DNA of 64,000 bases, taken from Nocardia neocaledoniensis (lineage in GTDB: Bacteria > Actinomycetota > Actinomycetes > Mycobacteriales > Mycobacteriaceae). Shown one piece after another: positions 27,302 to 38,366 of this stretch. The stretch is taken from assembly GCF_003182135.1 (NCBI RefSeq), contig NZ_QGTL01000004.1:1-64000 (forward strand). The letters run 5' to 3'. How positions within the stretch are numbered: the stretch's first letter is position 1; every line of letters begins with the position of its first letter. Under the pieces are notes generated by a model that was not told the origin of the DNA, did not search any database, and was given only the letters and a program-made list of their open reading frames with translations. The position numbers were made by a program, and so were the translations under genes.

Positions 27302-28360
27302 TCAGAAGCTCGCTTCCTTCGGGGCGGGCGGCAGGACGACGACCTGGCCCGCGTAGCTGAGTCCGGCGCCGAAGCCGAGCAGCAACGCCACCTGACCGCC
27401 CTTCGCCTTGCCGGTGACCAGCATCTCCTCCATCGCCAGCGGGATCGAGGCGGCCGAGGTGTTGCCGGTGTTCTCGATGTCGTTGGCCATCGGGATGCCC
27501 TCGGCCAGGCCGAGGTTCTTCTTCATCAGCTCGTTGATCCGCGCGTTGGCCTGGTGCGGAATGAAGACCTCGATGTCCTCCTTGGCGACACCGGAGGCAT
27601 CCAGCGCCGCGGACAGCGCGCGCGGCAGGGTCACCGCGGCCCAGCGGAAGACCTTCGGGCCCTCCATCCGCAGCGACATCCGGCCGATGGCCTCGACCGC
27701 CGGGTCGGTGCCCTGCATGGCCTGCGCCTTGTTCATGTAGGCGAGGAAGTCGACGTCCTGGGCGATGGCCTCGGCGTTCTCACCATCGCTGCCCCACACC
27801 GTCGGCGAGATGCCGTTCTCCTCGGCCGGGCCGACGACGACGGCGCCCGCGCCGTCACCGAAGATCATCGCGGTTCCGCGGTCGGTGGGGTCGAGGCCGA
27901 CGGTCATCGTCTCTGCGCCGATCACCAGCACGTAGTCGGCCGAGCCCGCGCGGATCAGGTCCGCCGCGACACCCAAGCCGTAGCCGAAGCCGCCGCAGCC
28001 CGAGGTCAGGTCGAAGGCGGCGACGCCGTTGAGCCCCAGGTCGGAGGCCACCGACGGCGCGCCGTGCGGGGTGAGCTTGAGCCAGCTCGAAGTGCACAGG
28101 ATGACCGCGCCGATCTGGTCGCGTTCGATCGGCGTGTTGTTCAGCGCGCGCTCGCCCGCGGCCGCGGCGATCGAGCGGATCGTCTCGTCGCCGCTGATCC
28201 AGCGCCGGTTGTTGATCCCGGTGCGCTCGTGGATCCACTCCGGTGTCGAATCGAGCAATTCGCACACCTCGGCATTGCTGACGATGCGCTGCGGTCGGTA
28301 CGCACCGATCCCGAGCATCGCAACGTTGTCACGACTCTTGTTTACAGCAATGCTCACCAC
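27302..28360 (-). CDS. Beta-ketoacyl-ACP synthase III family (FabH-like)
   Basis: 352 residues; two adjacent GTG codons (28360 and 28357) can serve as start. The catalytic triad is present: Cys122 in DLTSGCGGFGYG, His269 in IPHQANARI and Asn300 in NTGNTSAAS. FabH enzymes condense an acyl-CoA starter with malonyl-ACP, joining FAS-I products to FAS-II elongation in mycolate bacteria. The SGCGG elbow differs from the usual AACAG/SACSG of housekeeping FabH, so this may be a paralogue with another starter. Genes: lysoplasmalogenase-like directly downstream, pyrE in the other direction. Confidence 0.87.
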   Translation of the reverse strand: MVSIAVNKSRDNVAMLGIGAYRPQRIVSNAEVCELLDSTPEWIHERTGINNRRWISGDETIRSIAAAAGERALNNTPIERDQIGAVILCTSSWLKLTPHGAPSVASDLGLNGVAAFDLTSGCGGFGYGLGVAADLIRAGSADYVLVIGAETMTVGLDPTDRGTAMIFGDGAGAVVVGPAEENGISPTVWGSDGENAEAIAQDVDFLAYMNKAQAMQGTDPAVEAIGRMSLRMEGPKVFRWAAVTLPRALSAALDASGVAKEDIEVFIPHQANARINELMKKNLGLAEGIPMANDIENTGNTSAASIPLAMEEMLVTGKAKGGQVALLLGFGAGLSYAGQVVVLPPAPKEASF

Positions 28361-28428
28361 AGGTGACTCACACGTCCTTCAGACTTTCCGGACGACCACA
28401 TCGTCATCCGGGTTCGGCGTTGTCCAGG

Positions 28429-28992
28429 CTAACCCAGGGCAAGATCGCCGAGTCCGAGGATGGACCGATACTCCAGTCCCTCGGCGGCGATCACCTGGTC
28501 AGCGCCAGTTTCCCGGTCGACGACGGTGGCCACGCCCACCACGATCGCGCCCGCGTCGCGCAGCGCGCGCACCGCGGTGAGCGGCGAATTCCCGGTGGTG
28601 GTGGTGTCCTCGACGACCAGCACGCGCTTGCCGACGATGTCAGGGCCCTCGATCTGGCGCTGCATGCCGTGCGCCTTGGCGGCCTTGCGGACGACGAACG
28701 CGTCGATCGGGCGGCCCGGCGCGTGCATCACGGCCATCGCGACCGGATCGGCGCCCATGGTGAGTCCGCCGACCGCGGCGAAATCCCAGTCCGCGACCAG
28801 CTCACGCAGCAGCGAACCGATCAGCGGGGCGGCCTGGTGGTGCAGAGTCGCGCGGCGCAGATCGACGTAGTAGTCGGCTTCCTTGCCCGAGGACAGCGTC
28901 ACCTTGCCGTGCACGACCGCGAGCTCGCGCACGAGCGCGGCCAACCGGTCGCGATCTGCCTCCGTGAGCGCCTGACGTGCCTGGTCGATCAT
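28429..28992 (-). CDS. pyrE: Orotate phosphoribosyltransferase
   Basis: 187 residues from ATG 28992, with AAAGGA 9 bases upstream; a longer open frame continues upstream but has no similarity. KVTLSSGKEADYYVDLRRATL is the orotate-binding start and VLVVEDTTTTGNSPL the PRPP-binding loop. The enzyme makes OMP from orotate and PRPP, the fifth step in pyrimidine synthesis. No other pyr gene is adjacent, as in M. tuberculosis where pyrE (Rv0382c) also stands apart. Confidence 0.95.
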   Translation of the reverse strand: MIDQARQALTEADRDRLAALVRELAVVHGKVTLSSGKEADYYVDLRRATLHHQAAPLIGSLLRELVADWDFAAVGGLTMGADPVAMAVMHAPGRPIDAFVVRKAAKAHGMQRQIEGPDIVGKRVLVVEDTTTTGNSPLTAVRALRDAGAIVVGVATVVDRETGADQVIAAEGLEYRSILGLGDLALG

Positions 28993-29069
28993 CGTTTGCG
29001 TGTCCTTTCGGTCATGGGCAGCCCTGGGCGATAACGCTACGCGTCGCGTCCGGGCCCGATGCTCGTGCC

Positions 29070-29876
29070 CTAGGTCCTTCCGCGCGCGTTGAAGAGTCCG
29101 CGATTCAGGCGCGTCACCAGGCCGCGCGGGACGAAACCCGCCACCGTGGTGAGCACCTTGTACTGCACACCGGGCACACTGATCACCCGGCCTGATTCCA
29201 GATCTCGCAAGCAGCCGTCGACGACCTGGTCGACGTCGAGCCACAGCCGCTCCGGCAGCGAACTCATCGCGATGCCCGCGCGCTCGTGGAACTCGGTCCG
29301 CACGAACCCGGGGCACAGCGCCTGGACCCGGACCCCGGTGCCCGCCAGCCCATTCGCCAACCCCTCGGAAAAGGATACGACGTAGGCCTTGGAGGCCGAG
29401 TAGGTCGACCCCCGTCCGGGGATCAAGCCGGCCACGCTCGCCACATTGACGATCGAGCCGGTGGCGGCCGCGATCATCGCGGGCACCGCGGCCCTGGTGA
29501 GCTGCAGTACCGAGGTGACGTTCACATCCAGCTGGGCCTGCAGTTCGGCGGGTTCGAGCGTCCAGAACTCCCCCGAGTGCGCGAATCCCGCGTTGTTGAC
29601 CAGGAATTCGAGCCCGGCGGCGGCGCGCTCGGCGACCCGGGCGCGGTCGTCGTCATCGGCGAGGTCGGCGACGAGCACCTCCGAGGAGGTCGCGTAGCGC
29701 CTGCCGAGTTCGTCGGCCAGTGCCCGCAACCGCTCCTCGTTCCGCGCGACGAGCACGAGGTCGTAGCCGAGGGCGGCGAGGCGGTGGGCGAAACCGAGCC
29801 CGATCCCGGAGGTCGGTCCGGTGATCATGGCCACGGGGCGGTGCGTGCCGGGCAGGCGCGCGGGACTATCGGTCAT
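29070..29876 (-). CDS. Short-chain dehydrogenase/reductase
   Basis: 268 residues. [18 protein letters not shown] is the Rossmann TGxxxGIG motif, [12 protein letters not shown] the NAG motif, and [10 protein letters not shown] the catalytic Tyr and Lys. It belongs to the classical SDRs (DltE/SDR-family ketoreductases); an Arg after the second strand (VARNEERLR) favours NADP(H). The C-terminal [21 protein letters not shown] segment is amphipathic, possibly touching membrane. Substrate unknown. It sits between ttfA and pyrE on the same strand, 61 bases from the former. Confidence 0.85.
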   Translation of the reverse strand: MTDSPARLPGTHRPVAMITGPTSGIGLGFAHRLAALGYDLVLVARNEERLRALADELGRRYATSSEVLVADLADDDDRARVAERAAAGLEFLVNNAGFAHSGEFWTLEPAELQAQLDVNVTSVLQLTRAAVPAMIAAATGSIVNVASVAGLIPGRGSTYSASKAYVVSFSEGLANGLAGTGVRVQALCPGFVRTEFHERAGIAMSSLPERLWLDVDQVVDGCLRDLESGRVISVPGVQYKVLTTVAGFVPRGLVTRLNRGLFNARGRT

Positions 29877-29936
29877 CGCTGGTCGATTCCGGTCGAGCGG
29901 GTGGAGCCGCCGCGGCGCCGATCGCCGCGGCCCTGG

Positions 29937-31037
29937 TCACTTGGGCACCGGCCCCTGGTACGGGCGGAACCCCGGGTGGAACGGCCCGCCGGGCTGCTCG
30001 GCGTCCTCGCCCTCCGCCTGCGGCGGTTCCACGCGCGGGCGCGGTTCGGGGACGACCGCCAGCGACGGGCGCTTGGCCGGCTCGCCGAGCGGGCGACGAC
30101 CGGGAGCGGGCTGGTCCTCGAAATCGGGATCGTCCAGGTCGGGGTCGTAGTCGTCGCCGGTGTAGGCCTGCGGACGGCCCGGTGCGCGGCGGCCGTAGTC
30201 GTCGGGCTCGGGGGCGGGCTGCTCGGCGATCGGGGCGCGGAACGCGTCGTCGCCCGCGGGGGTGCCGTAGTGGTCGTCGAGATCGTCGGGACCGGGGAAG
30301 CGAGCGCGGCCCGGCTCCTCGTAGTCGTCGAAATCGTCGTCGAGCTCGGCGCGGCCGCTGCCGAACGAGTCGGAGGCCGCCAGCGTTTCGTCGGCGTTGC
30401 TGCGCGGACGGGTGAACTCACTCGGCTCGGCCACCGGCGGCAGCACGTGCAGCAACCCGGACAGCCGCAGCACCGCGTCGATCGCGGTCTCCCAGTCCTT
30501 GGATCCGCTGCCGACGGGCAGCATGCCGAGGGTCCAGTTGCCCTCGCTCCACAGCATCTGCACGGTGTCCGACAGCGACTCGATGAAGCCGACCATCCGC
30601 TGATCGACCGCGTGCCTGGCGATCTCGGGATCGGTCGCGAACACGACCCGGTCACCGATCGCGCCGAGCAGTTCCAGATCGTGGTCCTTCGGCGGCGAGG
30701 CGGTCTTGAGCCGCATGTCGACGTCGATCTCGGACCCGATCTGGCGGCGCACCGCGACCAGCGTCGCCGCGTCCTCCAGGTCGAACAGGACGAACTTCTC
30801 GCCCTTGCGGATGCCGGAGACCACGTCGACCGCGGAGAGATAACCGAGCTTGGCCAGCGCGCCACGACGCCACGTCGAGGCGAGCGCCGGCTCGACCGAG
30901 ACGTAGGTATAGCCCTGGGATTTCGCCCAGACCTGGCGCGCGTGCCCGGTCCGCTGTCGCTGGACCCGATCGAAATAGAGCAGTACGACCGCACCCACGA
31001 GTGCGATCGCCGCCAACCCGAACCACATAGCCGTCAT
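29937..31037 (-). CDS. ttfA: TtfA-like mycolate (TMM) transport factor
   Basis: 366 residues. One N-terminal membrane helix (residues 4-22, MWFGLAAIALVGAVVLLYF), then a folded cytoplasmic domain to about residue 200 (RQVWAKSQGYTYVSVEP, GEKFVLFDLEDAATLVAVRR, MLWSEGNWTLGMLPVGS), then a disordered Asp/Pro/Arg-rich tail. Its place between clpB and pyrE and its architecture match Rv0383c, which I recall as TtfA, an accessory factor needed with MmpL3 to carry trehalose monomycolate across the inner membrane. Such a gene fits a mycolic-acid producer. Assignment rests on position and architecture from memory, so the symbol is provisional. Confidence 0.7.
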   Translation of the reverse strand: MTAMWFGLAAIALVGAVVLLYFDRVQRQRTGHARQVWAKSQGYTYVSVEPALASTWRRGALAKLGYLSAVDVVSGIRKGEKFVLFDLEDAATLVAVRRQIGSEIDVDMRLKTASPPKDHDLELLGAIGDRVVFATDPEIARHAVDQRMVGFIESLSDTVQMLWSEGNWTLGMLPVGSGSKDWETAIDAVLRLSGLLHVLPPVAEPSEFTRPRSNADETLAASDSFGSGRAELDDDFDDYEEPGRARFPGPDDLDDHYGTPAGDDAFRAPIAEQPAPEPDDYGRRAPGRPQAYTGDDYDPDLDDPDFEDQPAPGRRPLGEPAKRPSLAVVPEPRPRVEPPQAEGEDAEQPGGPFHPGFRPYQGPVPK

Positions 31038-31105
31038 CGTCGCCTAGCCTATCCAGCCGTCGCCGTGATCGCCCGGCAGTGCCGGGCTTTCGACGCGCGG
31101 GTCGC

Positions 31106-31873
31106 TCATCGGGGGCCGCCTGGCAACGCCGTACTGATGATGATCTTGGCGTGGATCGACCCGTCTGGGTTCTTGTCGCCCTGCACCATAACCATGTCGC
31201 CGACGGGCAGCTCGCTCGCCTTCGTGCTGGTCAGCGAGATCACCTGGGTGGCATCGTCGATCAGCACCCGCACGGTCGACCCGCCGAGGGTGCTCATGGT
31301 GATCTCGGTGCCGGTGTTGGCGGTGATGCTGCCCATGGTCGCGCCGAGGTCCTCGTCGCCGCCGCCGAGGCCGGGCAGACCGGGCAGACCGCTCGCGCTC
31401 GGCGGCACGATCGGCGCGGTCCGCGAGGTGGTCGGCGGTGCGAGCAACTCGGAGGTTGGGGCCGCCGCGGAGTTGTCCTCGTCGGACTTGCCGCCGCTGA
31501 AGACCAGCCCGGCGAGCACGCCGCCGACCGCGACCAGCGCGAGGACGCCGAGGCCGAGCGCGATCCACAATCCGGTGTTCCGCTTGGGCGGTTCGCCCTG
31601 GTCACCGTCCTGCGGTGGATAGCCGGGCGGGGGCGCACCGTACCCCGGCGGTGGTTGCTGCGGTGGGGGCTGCTGCGCCGCGGGATAGCCACTTTCGTAG
31701 GCGCCCCACTGCTCGTCGTGCGGCGGCAACGCCATGGTCGGATTCGACGGTTGCCCCCACTCGTCGAACCCACCGCCGCCGTACGGCTTGGTCGAGTCCG
31801 TGCCCGGCGAACCCAGCCGTTCGGTCGGCGAATCCTCCGGGCGTTGCCCCCACGGATCGTTCGGGTTCGTCAT
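31106..31873 (-). CDS. Single-pass membrane protein with DUF5666-like extracellular domain
   Basis: 255 residues. Residues 1-97 are Pro/Gly/Tyr/Gln-rich and disordered, 100-127 a membrane helix (GLWIALGLGVLALVAVGGVLAGLVF), 128-165 a Ser/Thr/Pro linker, and 170-255 a small beta domain with MGSITANTGTEITMSTLGGSTVRVLIDDATQV and DMVMVQGDKNPDGSIHA, the repeat pattern of DUF5666 domains. The function is unknown. It lies between ttfA and clpB, separated from clpB by a perfect hairpin. Confidence 0.7.
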   Translation of the reverse strand: MTNPNDPWGQRPEDSPTERLGSPGTDSTKPYGGGGFDEWGQPSNPTMALPPHDEQWGAYESGYPAAQQPPPQQPPPGYGAPPPGYPPQDGDQGEPPKRNTGLWIALGLGVLALVAVGGVLAGLVFSGGKSDEDNSAAAPTSELLAPPTTSRTAPIVPPSASGLPGLPGLGGGDEDLGATMGSITANTGTEITMSTLGGSTVRVLIDDATQVISLTSTKASELPVGDMVMVQGDKNPDGSIHAKIIISTALPGGPR

Positions 31874-31890
31874 GAGTCCCAGCGTAGGTC

Positions 31891-31926
31891 AGCGCGGTGC
31901 GTTGGGAGGTCCCTACGCACCGCGCT
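31891..31926 (-). terminator. Terminator-like hairpin after clpB
   Basis: AGCGCGGTGCGT and ACGCACCGCGCT are perfect 12-base complements around a 12-base loop, 10 bases downstream of the clpB stop on the minus strand. There is no T tract, which is common in high-GC actinobacteria. Confidence 0.6.
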
Positions 31927-31935
31927 GTGGAGAAT

Positions 31936-34509
<2,574 letters not shown>

Positions 34510-34559
34510 AGATCTCCTTCGGGTGTTTCGGCGGTATCGACTGGTTCAACGCTGACAAA

Positions 34560-34580
34560 GTTGAGTCTGTTCCGCTCAAC
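34560..34580. promoter_or_regulatory. HAIR operator for HspR upstream of clpB
   Basis: GTTGAGT-N7-GCTCAAC, a 7-7-7 inverted repeat matching the HspR-associated inverted repeat consensus CTTGAGT-N7-ACTCAAG in core and spacing, 51 bases before the clpB GTG. HspR bound with DnaK represses here until heat or unfolded protein draws DnaK away. Confidence 0.85.
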
Positions 34581-34719
34581 TATAGAATTTTCCCCGCGCC
34601 CTCCGAATCGGTGTTCACGCTACGCCGCGACACCACCGAACACGATCAATCACCGCACGTCGCAAGGCTGCCCGCCTAGGATTGCGGTGCCCGAGCCAGT
34701 CGAGTAGAGGAGCCAGTCG

Positions 34720-35709
34720 ATGCGCGCGATCGTGGTCCAGAAGTTCGGTGCCCCGCCCGAGCTGGCGGACATGCCGGTACCCGAACCCGGCCACGGTGAG
34801 GTGCAGGTGGCGCTCGATGCCGCGGGCGTGAACCCCTTCGACCTGAAGATGGCCGACGGCATTCTCGAGGGCAAGATGCCCACCGATTTCCCGATGATCC
34901 TCGGCGTCGACGGCGCGGGCACCGTGTCGGCGGTCGGTCCCGGCGTGCGCTCGTTCGCCGTGGGCGACCGGGTCGTCGGCAAGTTCCTCACCGCGCCCGC
35001 CGGGCACGGCAGCTGGGCGCAGTACGCGACCCTGCCCGAGGACGCGACCCTGGTGCCGATCCCCGAGGGCGTCACCACGGTGACGGCGGCCGCGCTGCCG
35101 GTCGCGGGCGTCACCGCGCAGGATCTCGTCGCGGCCGCGGAACTCCAGCCGGGGCAGACGGTGCTGATCGTCGGCGCGACCGGCGGGGTCGGCTCGTTCC
35201 TGGTGCAGCTGGCCGCCATCGCGGGCGCGCACGTGATCGCCACCGCGCGCGGCGACGCCGCCGATCAGGTGGCCCGCCTCGGCGCCGACGAGATCGTCGA
35301 CTACACCCGCCCGCGCCCCGCCGACCCCGATGTCGTCGACCCGGATCCCGCCGCCTACCGCGACTCCAGCGTCACCGACGCGGTCCACTTCACCCACCCC
35401 GACGGCATCGACGTCCTGTTCGACCTGATCAGCGGCCCCGTCGATTTCGCCAGGCACGCCACCCTCGTCCGTCGCGGCGGCCGCGCGTTCACCACCACCT
35501 GGGCCGCCGACGAGACCGCCCTGCGCGAACACGACATCACCGGCGGCAACTTCGAGTCCAAGGGCCGCGGCCCGGAACTGACCCGACTCCTCTCCCGCGT
35601 CGCCGCGGGCGACGTCGTCGTCCCCATCGAAGCCACCGTCCCCCTCGAAGCCGCCCCCGCCGTCCTCGGCGCGGGCAGTGCCCGCGGAAAGACCGTCCTG
35701 GCAATCTGA
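34720..35709 (+). CDS. NADP-dependent quinone-oxidoreductase-type MDR protein
   Basis: 329 residues. The N-terminal GroES-like half (VDGAGTVSAVGPGVRSFAVGDRVVGKF) lacks the Cys/His zinc ligands of alcohol dehydrogenases, and VLIVGATGGVGSFLVQLAA is the nucleotide-binding loop, so it belongs to the zinc-free quinone reductase/crotonyl-CoA reductase-like branch of the medium-chain family. About 25 extra residues (DPDVVDPDPAAYRDSSVTDAVHF) interrupt the Rossmann half. Divergent from clpB with the HAIR element between them, nearer clpB; co-control by HspR is possible. Confidence 0.82.
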   Translation: MRAIVVQKFGAPPELADMPVPEPGHGEVQVALDAAGVNPFDLKMADGILEGKMPTDFPMILGVDGAGTVSAVGPGVRSFAVGDRVVGKFLTAPAGHGSWAQYATLPEDATLVPIPEGVTTVTAAALPVAGVTAQDLVAAAELQPGQTVLIVGATGGVGSFLVQLAAIAGAHVIATARGDAADQVARLGADEIVDYTRPRPADPDVVDPDPAAYRDSSVTDAVHFTHPDGIDVLFDLISGPVDFARHATLVRRGGRAFTTTWAADETALREHDITGGNFESKGRGPELTRLLSRVAAGDVVVPIEATVPLEAAPAVLGAGSARGKTVLAI

Positions 35710-35728
35710 TTCGGGCCGGTAGGGTCGC

Positions 35729-36292
35729 TCACCCACCGGCACTGTCCAGATGGCGCCTGACCTCTGCGGCGAAAACCCGAACGCCGGTCCGTTCCAGGAT
35801 GGACAGCAGTCCGGTGACCGACCTCGGGTCGCGGCGATAAGCCGCCGCCTGTACGCGTAACGTGGAGATCGTCAGCCCTGGGTAGAGGTCGAGTTGGTCG
35901 AGCAGGAACTCGTCGGGGGTAATCGCGATCAGGTCATACGCCTTCAGCGCATGCTCTGGAAAATCGCGAATATTGAACGTGACAAGGACCTCCGCAGCCG
36001 ACCGAACCGCCGCAGCCAGGACGTGGCGGTCCTTCGGATCGTTGTCCATACCGCTGATGAGCGACTCGTACCCGGTCACCATCGCATCGGGGAACGCGGA
36101 ACACATCTGCGCGATCCGCCGATCCACACTGTCGACTGGGAGGTCACGGTCGATCAAGCTGCCGCGAAGTTCATCGAGCACCTCGGCTGACCACAGCGGG
36201 CGGAACATCTGCGCGTCCGCCATGCGCAGCAAAGTGTCGGAGAGGTAGGCCGGGTGCAGAACACATGTATCGAAGAACACGCTGAACGGCAT
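35729..36292 (-). CDS. PIN-domain toxin-like nuclease
   Basis: 187 residues. FFDTCVLHP gives the first acidic residue (Asp8), a WSAEVLDEL segment the second, DNDPKDRHVLAAAV the third and TFNIRDFP the fourth, the layout of a PIN RNase active site that binds Mg2+. The C-terminal 65 residues (DQLDLYPGLTISTLRVQAAAYRR) extend beyond a minimal VapC. It begins 9 bases after the HTH gene's stop and so forms a two-gene toxin-antitoxin-like unit. PIN toxins cleave tRNA or rRNA; the target here is unknown. Confidence 0.8.
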   Translation of the reverse strand: MPFSVFFDTCVLHPAYLSDTLLRMADAQMFRPLWSAEVLDELRGSLIDRDLPVDSVDRRIAQMCSAFPDAMVTGYESLISGMDNDPKDRHVLAAAVRSAAEVLVTFNIRDFPEHALKAYDLIAITPDEFLLDQLDLYPGLTISTLRVQAAAYRRDPRSVTGLLSILERTGVRVFAAEVRRHLDSAGG

Positions 36293-36301
36293 CCGTGCGC
36301 C

Positions 36302-36772
36302 CTATCGAGGATCGGGTGGGGTGACGGTCGCGGAGTACATACCGACGTCTTCACCTTCGACGGCCATCGCGTCCAACGTCGCTCGACGCTCCCTGCGCAC
36401 ACGCTCTTGGTAGGCGAGGACGTCTCGGAGCAGGACGCGGCGGTGCCGACCTCGCATCGTGTGCGCTATCTCGCCATCAGTGAGCAGACGGACCAGAGTC
36501 GGTCGCGAGATGTTGAGTAGATCCGCGGCTTCCTGAGTCGTCAGCATGGTGTTGTGCGGGGCAATCGACACGGCCAAACCATTGGACAGCGCCAACACCG
36601 CATCACGCAGCACCGCATAGAGCTCGTCGGGGATATCCAGATAAGTTCCGTCGGGACCGACGAGCCTGGCCTTGGCGCAGGACTGGTCGACCCGCAAGCT
36701 CGAGATCAGTTGTTCGAGGTCAGCAGGGTTGTCAGGAGGAAAGACCGTGCGCTCCCGAAGCATTGTGGACAT
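36302..36772 (-). CDS. Antitoxin-like excisionase-family helix-turn-helix protein
   Basis: 156 residues. The N-terminal half (1-72) resembles a partner-binding domain of type II antitoxins; residues 75-125 are an excisionase/MerR-like winged helix with LTTQEAADLLNISRPTLVRLLTDGEI and RGRHRRVLLRDVLAY. It precedes the PIN gene by 9 bases and would neutralise the toxin and repress the operon. The promoter side has an AT-rich, palindromic spacer, unlike the rest of this GC-rich region. Confidence 0.78.
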   Translation of the reverse strand: MSTMLRERTVFPPDNPADLEQLISSLRVDQSCAKARLVGPDGTYLDIPDELYAVLRDAVLALSNGLAVSIAPHNTMLTTQEAADLLNISRPTLVRLLTDGEIAHTMRGRHRRVLLRDVLAYQERVRRERRATLDAMAVEGEDVGMYSATVTPPDPR

Positions 36773-36790
36773 GTTCGAAGTGTAGCTCTA

Positions 36791-36818
36791 TTCGAAAAAA
36801 ACGAAAATAGACTAGTCT
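36791..36818. promoter_or_regulatory. AT-rich divergent promoter with palindromes
   Basis: Between the HTH gene (start 36772) and the DUF6882-like gene (start 36826): TTCG-N7-CGAA at 36791-36805 with a run of A in the middle, followed directly by the perfect 10-base palindrome AGACTAGTCT at 36809-36818. Likely the autoregulatory operator of the HTH/PIN pair and shared by the divergent gene. Confidence 0.55.
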
Positions 36819-36825
36819 CGTCGGC

Positions 36826-37533
36826 ATGTCTGAAGTGACACTGGCGAATCTGCTCGATGACGCGGCCCTGTTCTCGTTCGAGCATCAGCTGCATCTGGCG
36901 GACGTGGTGGGGGATCGCCCGTGGAGTGTCGACCTGCGTGCCGGCCGGTTCACCTTCACCGGGGACCAGCCGATCGAATGCACCGCCGTCCACCTGCTCG
37001 GCTCGGCGGCCCCGGGACCGCAATCGTGGCTGTGGTCCTGGGGCAACCCGGCCGGTTACCCCGACCTCGTGACCGGTCTCGCGAGCTCGGCCCGCGACTT
37101 CGGAATCCATTACCGCATCCGCGAACTCGCCGATGTCGAGGTTCCGTTCGCCGCGCTGCCGGGCGCGCCCACCGTCGCCGAGGGCGCGGTGAACACCTTC
37201 ATGGACGCCTGCAAGGCGGTGTCAGGGCGTTGGACCGCCTACAGCGGCCCCGTCGGCGGCGGCACCCGCGCCGCCTTCCTCATCGAACACCCGACCTTCC
37301 AGCTGCCCGCCCCCGCGGCGCCCCGCCTGGCCCGGGTCCTGCAGCAGGGCCTCACCGAATTCCCCCTGACCGATCACCGCCGCGCGCTGCACGCGTATGC
37401 CAACCACCGCGGGCTCGGCATCACGTGGTCGCCCGACCACAGCCGATCCACCGTCACCACAACCGGTTTCACGGCCGAGTTCTCCTTCGACGAACTGGCC
37501 AGAACCAAGAGCATCGACATCCAGATGGGCTGA
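36826..37533 (+). CDS. DUF6882-like protein of unknown function
   Basis: 235 residues. The signature SWLWSWGNPAGYPDLVTGLA (WLWxWxN) is typical of DUF6882 proteins, small soluble actinobacterial proteins with no known role that often occur in accessory regions. N-terminal half binds the motif; C-terminal residues 165-235 are beta-rich (STVTTTGFTAEFSFDELA). Divergent from the toxin-antitoxin pair across a 53-base AT-rich spacer, so it could belong to the same acquired island. The stop faces the EspG-like gene. Confidence 0.6.
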   Translation: MSEVTLANLLDDAALFSFEHQLHLADVVGDRPWSVDLRAGRFTFTGDQPIECTAVHLLGSAAPGPQSWLWSWGNPAGYPDLVTGLASSARDFGIHYRIRELADVEVPFAALPGAPTVAEGAVNTFMDACKAVSGRWTAYSGPVGGGTRAAFLIEHPTFQLPAPAAPRLARVLQQGLTEFPLTDHRRALHAYANHRGLGITWSPDHSRSTVTTTGFTAEFSFDELARTKSIDIQMG

Positions 37534-37573
37534 TCCGCAGGAACCCTCGATATCGACGCCGCCGAGCGCACTG

Positions 37574-38353
37574 TCAGCGGGCTCGGTAGGTGCCGTTCTT
37601 GGCTTTGGTGGCGGTGGTGGTGAGCATGTCGGTGAGGGTGGTGCGGAGGCGGGTGGGGGTGGTGGGTTTGGCGATGAAGGTGGTTTCGCCGTAGAAGACG
37701 TAGCGGCCGTCGTTGGTGAGGTCGTGGAGTTGGAAGTCGTCGCGGCCTTCGGTGTGGCGGTTGTCGACGCTGGCGTGGGCGTAGACGCCGATGTGGGTGA
37801 GGGTGTCGGTGGGTTTGGCCAGGAAGGTTTCGAGTTGTTCGCGCGGGGTGGGGTTCCAGGGGTCGCGGACGTGCGGGCGGGGGGCCGCGAGTTCGGCTGC
37901 GGTGACTTTGATTTCGCGACCCTTGCCGGGGGCGACGGTGGGGAGCGTGGCGAGGACGGCGGCGGCCAGGGCTGCGGGCGGCAGCAATCGGAGCGTGATG
38001 TCGCCGGGCTCGGCGCCGTCGTCACGGGCTTGAACGGCCAAGGCGGCGTACGACTCTCGGGTGCCACCGTGCGCACGGATCGTCCGGGTGACGCCGGAGC
38101 CGCCCGCCACCTCGACACGGGCGTGCGGCGCCAGCAGGGCCGCCATCGCGGTATCGAGGTCGCTGTCGAACTCGGCCATCAGGTTCTCGGCGGCTTTGCG
38201 GCGCTGCCGCAGGATCTCCGCCTGGGATTCCACGTTCACGTGCTGATGATGCAGCGGATACGGAAGGACGTCGCGGCCCGCTGCCTCCCACAGCGTGCGG
38301 AAGTCGAGAGCGGTGAGATGCCAGGTTCGCACGGGAAATCTACTCTGTTCCAT
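37574..38353 (-). CDS. EspG-family ESX secretion-associated chaperone
   Basis: 259 residues from ATG 38353; the frame runs further upstream into the neighbour. Segments WHLTALDFRTLWEAAGRDVLPYPL, ADLRQRRKAAENLMAEFD-like helix and RDDFQLHDLTNDGRYVFYGE match EspG chaperones, which bind PE/PPE-type substrates in the cytoplasm and deliver them to type VII (ESX) machinery. It is the last gene of a four-gene minus-strand operon, 13 bases after a PPE/WXG-like gene. No complete ESX core (EccB, EccD, MycP) is present in the window. Confidence 0.75.
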   Translation of the reverse strand: MEQSRFPVRTWHLTALDFRTLWEAAGRDVLPYPLHHQHVNVESQAEILRQRRKAAENLMAEFDSDLDTAMAALLAPHARVEVAGGSGVTRTIRAHGGTRESYAALAVQARDDGAEPGDITLRLLPPAALAAAVLATLPTVAPGKGREIKVTAAELAAPRPHVRDPWNPTPREQLETFLAKPTDTLTHIGVYAHASVDNRHTEGRDDFQLHDLTNDGRYVFYGETTFIAKPTTPTRLRTTLTDMLTTTATKAKNGTYRAR

Positions 38354-38366
38354 CGGGTTCGGCGTT

